Source: Qipengyuania mesophila
GTDB lineage: Bacteria > Pseudomonadota > Alphaproteobacteria > Sphingomonadales > Sphingomonadaceae
DNA length: 64,000 nucleotides
Direction of reading: 5' to 3'
NCBI RefSeq assembly: GCF_019711655.1
Contig: NZ_JAIGNU010000002.1
Span: 310,001 to 374,000 of the forward strand
The position numbers were made by a program, and so were the translations under genes. Of this stretch, positions 58,372 through 64,000 are shown one piece after another. The notes beneath the pieces were generated by a model that saw only the letters and a program-made list of their open reading frames with translations, was not told the DNA's origin and made no database searches. Each line of letters starts with the position of its first letter. The stretch's first letter is position 1.

Positions 58372-58389
58372 ATTAGGTTTCGATTAGGT
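58372..58389. repeat. Direct repeat upstream of the thiolase gene
   Basis: ATTAGGT occurs at 58372-58378 and 58383-58389, 11 bases apart (one helical turn), 24-41 bases before the thiolase ATG. Possible operator for a regulator of the beta-oxidation genes; no protein assigned. Confidence 0.4.
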
Positions 58390-58506
58390 ACCGTTTGCCT
58401 AGGCCCGCCTTACGTGAACGTCAACCGGAACGGGTCGCTTTCGCCGCGGCGGGTTTTCGAGTCCGTGCGAGTCGTGCGCTTCGCGCGAAATTTAGCCAAA
58501 CCGGCA

Positions 58507-58528
58507 GGTGTGACTTAGGCGTCACACC
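58507..58528. promoter_or_regulatory. Perfect inverted repeat, candidate operator
   Basis: Arms GGTGTGAC and GTCACACC with a 6-base spacer TTAGGC. The core TGTGA-N8-TCACA recalls a CRP site, but the spacer is 8 rather than 6. No T-run follows, so an operator is more likely than a terminator. About 190 bases before the TonB receptor start. Confidence 0.5.
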
Positions 58529-58586
58529 CCTTACGCCAAACCGCGCAAAATGTAACAAAAGCTTTGCATTCGGCGCGTCCCTAAAG

Positions 58587-58694
58587 GCACATGCGAGCCT
58601 CCACTGGAGGGATTGTGCATACGTATGGGCCTTGGCCGCGTGCGGATTCCCGTCCCTCGCAGGGGTTCCTTGGAGATCCGACCTCAGGGGTCGG
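58587..58694 (+). promoter_or_regulatory. Structured 5' leader of the TonB receptor gene
   Basis: Two hairpins: GCACA (58587) / TGTGC (58614-58618) enclosing CCTCC / GGAGG (58598-58610), and CCGACC (58678-58683) / GGTCGG (58689-58694) just before the AGAGGGA ribosome site. No known riboswitch consensus recognised; could affect stability or translation. Confidence 0.4.
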
Positions 58695-58718
58695 TCGATC
58701 AATAGAGGGATTAACAGA

Positions 58719-61700
58719 GTGAAACTCCACACCTATTTCAAAGCAAGCGCGGCTCCTGCTGCCCTTGGCCTTGCCCTGCTTTCGCAGCCGGCAATGGCTC
58801 AGGACACGGGTGACGATGCTGAAGCAGCACCGACTGGTGGTGCCATCGTCGTTACCGGTTCGCGTATCGCGCGTCCGGACGTCGAAAGCGCCAGCCCGGT
58901 CACCGTCGTCGGCGCTCAGGAAGTTGCCGATACCGGTACGGTCCGCGTCGAAGACCTGGTCAACTCGCTGCCGCAGGTTCTCGGTGGCCAGAACGCCTTC
59001 GTCGCCAACGGCGCCTCGGGTACGGCCACGGTCGACCTTCGCGGTCTCGGCACTGCGCGTACCCTGGTCCTGGTCAACGGCCGTCGCCTGCAGCCGGGTG
59101 ACCCCGCGCTGCCCGCAGCCGACCTTAACCAGATCCCGGCTTCGCTCATCGAGCGCGTCGAAGTTCTGACCGGCGGTGCATCGGCTACCTACGGTGCCGA
59201 CGCTGTGGCCGGCGTTGTCAACTTCGTCATGGACACCGACTTCGAAGGCGTCCGTCTCGATGCGACCTACGGTTTCTACCAGCACAACAACGACACCAAC
59301 CAGGTCGTTCGTGGTGACGGCCAGACCGTCAACGATCGCCAGGATGCTCGCGGCTTCGTTGCTCCCAAGGGCAATGACGTCGGCGGTTCGCAGTACAATG
59401 TCGAACTCACCCTCGGCTCTGCCTTCGACGATGGCCGCGGCCACGTCACCGGCTATGTCGGCTATCGTGAAGTCGAAGCGCTGCTCCTCGGCGACCGCGA
59501 CTATTCGTTCTGCGCCCTGACCGGCGGCGGTGCTCGCGACAACACGTCGTGCGGTGGTTCGGCCAACGCCATCAACGCTACCGTGGCTGACCCGTTCTTC
59601 AACTTCTTCGGCGCACTCGTCGCCGACGGTTCGGACGACTTCAGCGGCGCGTATCAGCCGTACAACTACAACCCGATCAACCACTTCCAGCGTCCGGACA
59701 CTCGTTACACCGCAGGCTTCTTCGGTGATTACGAGATCTCGCCGGCGGTCACGGCCTATGCCGAGTTCATGTTCATGGACGACCGCTCGCAGGCCCAGAT
59801 CGCTCAGTCGGGTACCTTCTTCGCCGAACAGTACAACCTGTCGTGCGACAGCCCGCTGTTCAACGCTGCCCAGGGCGACTACCTGTGCGGCCTGATCGAC
59901 GGCAATGAAGATGCCGGTGACTTCGTCGATACCGACGGTGACGGCGTGGCCGATACCGATCCGACCGGTGCCGGCGTGGTTCCGATCTACATCGGTAAGC
60001 GTAACATCGAAGGCGGCCCGCGTTTCGACGACCTGCGTCACACCGCGTATCGCATCGTGGCCGGCCTGCGTGGTCCGATCACCGATTCGATCCGTTACGA
60101 TGCGTCGTTCCAGTACGGCACGACCATCTTCCAGCAGAAGTACAACAACGACTTCTCGGTCTCGCGTCTGCGCAACGCCCTTCAGGCGACCACCGATGCC
60201 GACGGCAACGTGGTCTGCCAGTCGGTCGTGAACGGTTCGGACCCGAACTGCGTGGTCTACAACCCGTTCCAGGGCCCGGGCATCGTTGCCAGCGGCGATC
60301 CGCGTGACGGCATCACCCAGGCAGCCATCGACTATGTCAGCATCCCGCTGCTGTCGACCGGTGAAGTCGAAGAAGTCGTCGCCAATGCGTACATCGCCGG
60401 CGATCTGGTTTCGATCGGCAACGCCAGCCCGATCGGTTTCGTCCTCGGCGCCGAATATCGTGAAGAGCTCATCTCGACTCGCAACGATGTCGGCTTCCAG
60501 ACGCAGGACGGCGCCGGCCAGGGTAGCCCGCAGCTGGACGTGTTCGGTAAGTTCGATGTGAAGGAAGTCTTCGGCGAACTTCGCATCCCGCTGATCGAAG
60601 ACGGCTTCGTGGACATGCTCGCCCTCGAACTCGGCTATCGTTATTCGGACTACAGCACCGGCAACTCGACCGACACCTACAAGATCCTGGCCGAGTTCGC
60701 TCCGGTCGACTGGATCAAGTTCCGTGGCGGTTACAACCGTGCGGTCCGCGCCCCGAACATTCTCAACCTGTTCTCTCCGAACCGTGTTGCCCTGTTCGGC
60801 GGTAGCGATCCGTGCTCCGGCGCCACCCCCGACTTCACTGTTGCACAGTGCGTCAACCTGGGTGTTCCGGCAGCTCGCTACGGTACCGTTACCGGTAGCC
60901 CGGCTGCTCAGTACAACCAGTTCATCGGTGGTAACCCGAATGCAGAGCCCGAAAAGGCCGATACCTACACCGTCGGTGTGGTCATCGAGCCCGATCAGTT
61001 CATTCCGGGTCTCACGCTGGCGGTCGACTACTACGACATCTCGGTCGAAAACGCGATTTCGACCCTGGGTGCGCAGACGATCATCAACCAGTGCGGTCTC
61101 ACCGGCGATCCGTTCTACTGCGACCTGGTTACCCGTGCTCCGGGCAGCCTGACGCTGTGGACCAACGGCGGCTTCGTGACCAACACGACGCTGAACGTCG
61201 GTGGCTTCTCGACCTCGGGTGTCGATATCGCTGCCGGATACAACCGCTCGATCGGCGCAGGCCGCCTGAACTTCCAGTTCAACGGTACCTGGCTGAACGA
61301 ATACGCCTTCGACACGGGTATCCCGACGGCGACCACCGACGGTATCGGCGATTGCGCCGGCTACCACGGTACCGTCTGCGGCACCCCGGCTCCGGAATGG
61401 CGCCACACCATGCGTCTCGGCTACACCTTCGACTTCGGTTTCGGTGCGTCGGTTCGCTGGCGTCACTTCGGCGCGGTCGATTGGGACCAGCGCAGCACCG
61501 ACGGCGACGTCGGCACGGGTGCAGCAGCTTCGGTTGGCGACATCGGCCAGCAGAACTACTTCGACCTGACGCTGTCGTATGACCTCGATCCGGTGATGCT
61601 GCGCCTCGGCGTCAACAACATCTTCGACAAGGAACCGCCGGTCATGGGTGCCAACTACGGTGGCAACAACGGCAACACCTATGTCGAAACCTATGACCCG

Positions 61701-61742
61701 GTCGGTCGCCGCATCTTCATGAGCGCGACCCTCCAGTTCTAA
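58719..61742 (+). CDS. TonB-dependent receptor
   Basis: Outer-membrane active transporter, 1007 residues. Signal peptide 1-27 (ALGLALLSQPAMA). Plug: GGAIVVTGSRIARPDVESASP near residue 40 and VEVLTGGASATYGADAVAGVVNF. The barrel has many aromatic beta strands and ends SATLQF, the expected terminal Phe. Cys pairs (CALTGGGARDNTSC, CDSPLFNAAQGDYLC, CDLVTRAPG) suggest disulfide-linked loops. Residues 404-414 (DTDGDGVADTD) look like a calcium-binding Asp repeat. Start: GTG at 58719, after AGAGGGA. Codon use (many CGT, GGT, GCT) is unlike neighbours, as in highly expressed genes. Ligand unknown. Confidence 0.93.
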   Translation: MKLHTYFKASAAPAALGLALLSQPAMAQDTGDDAEAAPTGGAIVVTGSRIARPDVESASPVTVVGAQEVADTGTVRVEDLVNSLPQVLGGQNAFVANGASGTATVDLRGLGTARTLVLVNGRRLQPGDPALPAADLNQIPASLIERVEVLTGGASATYGADAVAGVVNFVMDTDFEGVRLDATYGFYQHNNDTNQVVRGDGQTVNDRQDARGFVAPKGNDVGGSQYNVELTLGSAFDDGRGHVTGYVGYREVEALLLGDRDYSFCALTGGGARDNTSCGGSANAINATVADPFFNFFGALVADGSDDFSGAYQPYNYNPINHFQRPDTRYTAGFFGDYEISPAVTAYAEFMFMDDRSQAQIAQSGTFFAEQYNLSCDSPLFNAAQGDYLCGLIDGNEDAGDFVDTDGDGVADTDPTGAGVVPIYIGKRNIEGGPRFDDLRHTAYRIVAGLRGPITDSIRYDASFQYGTTIFQQKYNNDFSVSRLRNALQATTDADGNVVCQSVVNGSDPNCVVYNPFQGPGIVASGDPRDGITQAAIDYVSIPLLSTGEVEEVVANAYIAGDLVSIGNASPIGFVLGAEYREELISTRNDVGFQTQDGAGQGSPQLDVFGKFDVKEVFGELRIPLIEDGFVDMLALELGYRYSDYSTGNSTDTYKILAEFAPVDWIKFRGGYNRAVRAPNILNLFSPNRVALFGGSDPCSGATPDFTVAQCVNLGVPAARYGTVTGSPAAQYNQFIGGNPNAEPEKADTYTVGVVIEPDQFIPGLTLAVDYYDISVENAISTLGAQTIINQCGLTGDPFYCDLVTRAPGSLTLWTNGGFVTNTTLNVGGFSTSGVDIAAGYNRSIGAGRLNFQFNGTWLNEYAFDTGIPTATTDGIGDCAGYHGTVCGTPAPEWRHTMRLGYTFDFGFGASVRWRHFGAVDWDQRSTDGDVGTGAAASVGDIGQQNYFDLTLSYDLDPVMLRLGVNNIFDKEPPVMGANYGGNNGNTYVETYDPVGRRIFMSATLQF

Positions 61743-61764
61743 GCTTCGGCAGAAGAACAAGCGG

Positions 61765-61794
61765 AAAGGCGGGCTTCGGCCCGCCTTTCTTTTT
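61765..61794 (+). terminator. Rho-independent terminator after the TonB receptor
   Basis: Perfect 10-bp stem AAAGGCGGGC / GCCCGCCTTT with a TTCG tetraloop, followed by CTTTTT. Twenty-two bases past the stop. Confidence 0.92.
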
Positions 61795-61882
61795 GCCCGA
61801 TCGCGTTCTGGCATGGCGTGCCACACACGATCGTCCAGGCCCGGCCTACGGCCGAACTAGGCGTGCACAGTTTTTGCGGAAG

Positions 61883-63667
61883 TCAGCGCAGCGCGACGTC
61901 GAAGGCGACGGTCAGCCGTTCGCCCGCCGTGAAGGGGCGTGTGCCGTGCCAGGCCCAGGACGGGAACAGCGCGAGCCTGCCCACCTCAGGCTCGATCAGC
62001 CTGACCGGCCCCCAGTCGAGGCCGAACTCGCGCGGCGGCTCACCCACCGCGAGCCAGCCGTCAGTACCGTTCCCATCGGCACCCAGCGCTTCGGGCAGAG
62101 CGATGTAGCAGGCCGAACTGACGTCGCCGAGATTGTGGATATGGGCGACGTGGAACCCGGCGTCCTGCAGCCGTACCGACCATGCTCCGCTGAAGCGCTT
62201 GATCTCGCGCGGGAGCGAAAGCCACGGATGCTTCGGATCGCGCGGCGGAAGACCGGCGAGATAGTCCCGCACCGCGTCCTCGATCGCCGCCTTCAGCTCG
62301 ACGATTTCCGGGGCCGTCCGGGCGAACAGCATGCCGTCGGTCTGCGTGCCCCCGCGCAACGACTGCTCGAGCGGCTGGCGCTGGGACTGGTGGATGCTTC
62401 TGAGGTACCCGGCGAGCGCATCGATGTCCTTGAGCCGCGAACTGATATCGAGTGCGCCGACGAGGTTGCCATCGCGTTCGAGCCAGTGCCAACGCTCCGG
62501 GTCGCTGCCGCGCCAGGCCAGCGAGAGATAGGGCAGGATGTCGCGCTGCAAGCCGGCGCGCAGCAAGCGTTGGCCAAGCGTCGCCAGTTCGTCCCAGCGG
62601 TGCATCCGCGCGAGCCAGCGCGCACGCAGCATGTCGGCATAGGGATCCTTCCAGTCCGCCAGTGCTGCGATGGCATCTTCCCGCTCGGCAAAATCGTCGG
62701 CCTCGCAGGCTGCCTGGGCGGCCATCAGAGCGACGTCGCGCGTGTTACCCAGCGATGCCCGCGCGCGCTTCACGATCTCCAGCGCCGCTTCTGCACCGCT
62801 CTGCCGTTCGATCAACCGCGCATACTCGCGCCAGATCTCGGGCGGGCAGCCGGGACGCGCCACGGCCTGTTCGAAGCCCTCCATCGGATCGCCCCCGAGA
62901 GCGGCTTCCCAGCGCAATTGCGCCCGGGTGCGGAGCGCATCGAGATGAAAGGGCTGAGAGGCGAGGATTTGGCCCAGCAGCCTGTCGCCATCCTCGCTAC
63001 GGCCTTCGCCATGGAGGGCTGCGGCATATTTCGTGGCAAGTGCCGCATTGCCCGGATCGGCCGCGCAGGCCCGGGCGAAAAAATCGGCACTCGGCTCGCC
63101 CGAATCGAACTGGGCGAAGGCGCGCGTCGCCAGTGCCGAAGCGTCGCCCGGCGCCGTTGCCAGCACGTGGTCCGCGGCCGTGATGGCCCGCTCGGTAGCG
63201 AAGGCTTCGCGTTCGAGCATCGCGAGATTGCGCCAGCAGCGGAGATGCGCCGGGTTGTCCCGCGCAATCCGCCGCAAGTCCTCGATCATCGCGGGACGAT
63301 CGAGTTTCCTTACCTGCAGCACCGCCCGGTCGATCGCGGCATCGACCAGCCGCGGTTCAAGCTGCAGCGCGCGATCATAGGCCTTGACTGCCTCTTCCGG
63401 GCGCCCCGCATCGTCGAGCGTGCTGGCATATTCCGCCCATAGAGATGCCTCTCGCGGAGAAGCACGCAGGGCCTTCTCGAACAGTTTCGCCGCCCCCCTC
63501 GGGTCGCCCTCCGCGCGGGCGAGGCGCGCCGAGAGATAGAGCACCGCCCTCTCCCGCGGGAACGCCTTGCGCAGTGCGGCGAGCAGCCCGCGGGCCTCGG
63601 CAGGCCGCCCCTGCTGGAGCGCCGCCTGCGCTGCCTGGAGCGCCCGCTGCGCTGTCGCTGTATCCAT
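61883..63667 (-). CDS. TPR-repeat protein with C-terminal 2OG-Fe(II) oxygenase domain
   Basis: 594 residues. Residues ~1-380 are helical TPR-like repeats (AKLFEKALRASPREASLWAEYASTLDDAGRPEEAVKAY-type). The last ~200 form a putative 2-oxoglutarate/Fe(II) oxygenase (PF13759-like), with iron-site candidates in GFHVAHIHNLGDVSS (His506, His509, His511), a distal His574 in SWAWHGTRPF and an Arg in GERLTVAFDV. Such proteins are often encoded beside TonB receptors in Caulobacter/Sphingomonas relatives; the substrate is unknown. Overlaps the upstream gene by one base and is convergent with the receptor gene. Confidence 0.85.
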   Translation of the reverse strand: MDTATAQRALQAAQAALQQGRPAEARGLLAALRKAFPRERAVLYLSARLARAEGDPRGAAKLFEKALRASPREASLWAEYASTLDDAGRPEEAVKAYDRALQLEPRLVDAAIDRAVLQVRKLDRPAMIEDLRRIARDNPAHLRCWRNLAMLEREAFATERAITAADHVLATAPGDASALATRAFAQFDSGEPSADFFARACAADPGNAALATKYAAALHGEGRSEDGDRLLGQILASQPFHLDALRTRAQLRWEAALGGDPMEGFEQAVARPGCPPEIWREYARLIERQSGAEAALEIVKRARASLGNTRDVALMAAQAACEADDFAEREDAIAALADWKDPYADMLRARWLARMHRWDELATLGQRLLRAGLQRDILPYLSLAWRGSDPERWHWLERDGNLVGALDISSRLKDIDALAGYLRSIHQSQRQPLEQSLRGGTQTDGMLFARTAPEIVELKAAIEDAVRDYLAGLPPRDPKHPWLSLPREIKRFSGAWSVRLQDAGFHVAHIHNLGDVSSACYIALPEALGADGNGTDGWLAVGEPPREFGLDWGPVRLIEPEVGRLALFPSWAWHGTRPFTAGERLTVAFDVALR

Positions 63668-63996
63668 CAGTCGATGCGCTTGACGCCGCGCCAGCCCTTC
63701 TTCCCGGCAACCGAGAGCTTGAACGTGCCGAGAGCGCCCTTCTCGATCGTCACCTGCTCGCCCGGCTGGAGGAAACCGAGGTTCAGCGAGCCCGAGGTCT
63801 TGGCTTCCCAGATGCTGCCATTGTCGAGCTGGAGCCGCAGAATCCGGTATGTCTGGTTGAAATCGACATGGGTGATCGTTCCGCTGTAGGCATCGGCCGT
63901 GTCCTGTTCCTCGGCCGCGAGATTGCCGAAATTGTCACGGCGCAATTGCTCGCGTTCGGCCTCCGCCACCTCGTCGACGCCGAAAATGGTGTCCAT
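63667..63996 (-). CDS. Hypothetical protein (5' end may lie beyond the window)
   Basis: At least 109 residues. It starts at an ATG four bases from the window edge, but the frame may continue, so the true N terminus (and any signal peptide) may be missing. The visible part has a charged helical region (EVAEAEREQLRRDNFGNLAAEE), then a small beta-rich domain (SGTITHVDFNQTYRILRLQL, GSIWEAKTSGSLNLGFLQPG, VTIEKGALGTFKLSV) that could be an SH3-like or OB-like barrel. No family recognised. Its stop abuts the TPR-oxygenase start, so the two may be co-expressed. Confidence 0.6.
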   Translation of the reverse strand: MDTIFGVDEVAEAEREQLRRDNFGNLAAEEQDTADAYSGTITHVDFNQTYRILRLQLDNGSIWEAKTSGSLNLGFLQPGEQVTIEKGALGTFKLSVAGKKGWRGVKRID

Positions 63997-64000
63997 CGCA

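Larger units (their letters stand above)
58349..58718. other. Divergent control region between thiolase and TonB receptor
   Basis: No gene in these 370 bases. It holds a direct repeat near the thiolase start (58372-58389), a perfect 8-bp inverted repeat (58507-58528), a short AT-rich stretch (58545-58565), and two hairpins in the likely 5' leader of the TonB receptor gene. Promoters for both genes must lie here; no clear consensus pair was found. Confidence 0.55.

Noticed and set aside
58412-58430. GAAC repeats upstream of the TonB receptor, considered as a LexA box
   Set aside because: Spacing is 8, not 7, and no SOS gene is adjacent.
58581-61826. Minus-strand open frame of about 1080 codons opposite the TonB receptor
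   Set aside because: Same antisense effect; composition is mirror-like and no signal, domain or ribosome site supports it.
61793-63442. Plus-strand open frame opposite the TPR-oxygenase
   Set aside because: Antisense shadow; the minus-strand protein has coherent repeats and an iron-site pattern.

Overview
The window is ordinary high-G+C alphaproteobacterial chromosome. The division/cell-wall cluster mraZ-rsmH-ftsL-ftsI-murE, the bpt leucyltransferase, the nagZ-scpAB-tatABC block, a Tad (cpa) pilus locus, a large TonB-dependent receptor and a TPR/2OG-Fe(II) oxygenase together point to Sphingomonadales, most likely Erythrobacteraceae (Erythrobacter/Qipengyuania/Altererythrobacter type). That placement is inferred from gene content and synteny, not from a search. 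Gene density is very high. I see no tRNA, rRNA, insertion sequence, prophage, CRISPR array or replication origin.

Layout. 1-4.2 kb (minus): start of the dcw operon, mraZ to murE, with murE cut by the window edge. 4.5-7.1 kb (minus): a lipoprotein, a one-helix membrane protein, cysteine synthase and a 2Fe-2S ferredoxin. 7.2-11.3 kb: AlkA-like glycosylase, SDR, exported esterase, phhB and ccmAB. 11.4-16.7 kb: a sat-cysC fusion, methionine aminopeptidase, a DUF3298-type lipoprotein, an M17 aminopeptidase and a stand-alone SH3 protein. 16.6-19.7 kb: argC, then glnB-glnA with a sigma-54-like site and a strong terminator. 19.8-25.1 kb: a trypsin-like autotransporter, then an exported CPPG-motif protein translationally coupled to a fasciclin lipoprotein. 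25.1-33.7 kb (minus): tamB, tamA, bpt and threonine ammonia-lyase. 33.8-35.4 kb: exported amidohydrolase. 35.4-41.9 kb (minus): argS, a SPOR protein, nagZ, scpA, scpB, tatA, tatB and tatC. 41.9-47.1 kb: a lipoprotein, ispH-thrB-rnhA, an FAD oxidase and an alpha/beta hydrolase. 47.2-54.7 kb: cpaA-cpaB-cpaC-cpaD-cpaE-tadB-tadC. 54.7-58.3 kb (minus): MarR regulator, enoyl-CoA hydratase, SDR and thiolase. 58.7-64 kb: TonB-dependent receptor, TPR-2OG oxygenase and a hypothetical protein cut at the edge.

How the genes work together. The minus-strand dcw genes are chained by start/stop overlaps of 1-4 bases, so they are almost certainly translated as one unit. glnB-glnA form the nitrogen-assimilation pair. 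tamA-tamB form the autotransporter/outer-membrane assembly pair and lie close to an autotransporter. The Tad locus encodes prepilin peptidase, secretin, lipoprotein, localisation ATPase and both platform proteins, but lacks the CpaF motor ATPase and the pilin, which must be elsewhere if the pilus works. The thiolase, SDR and hydratase form a beta-oxidation-like module.

I did not find a clearly new multi-gene system. The most interesting signals are the Tad locus without its motor gene, the S1-protease autotransporter with a 36-bp tandem repeat, a calcium-type Asp repeat inside a TonB receptor with a structured leader, and a solitary SH3 protein that looks like an NlpC/P60 enzyme without its catalytic half. 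Coordinates, motif positions and repeats were read by eye. Family assignments rest on recognised motifs and were not checked against databases.
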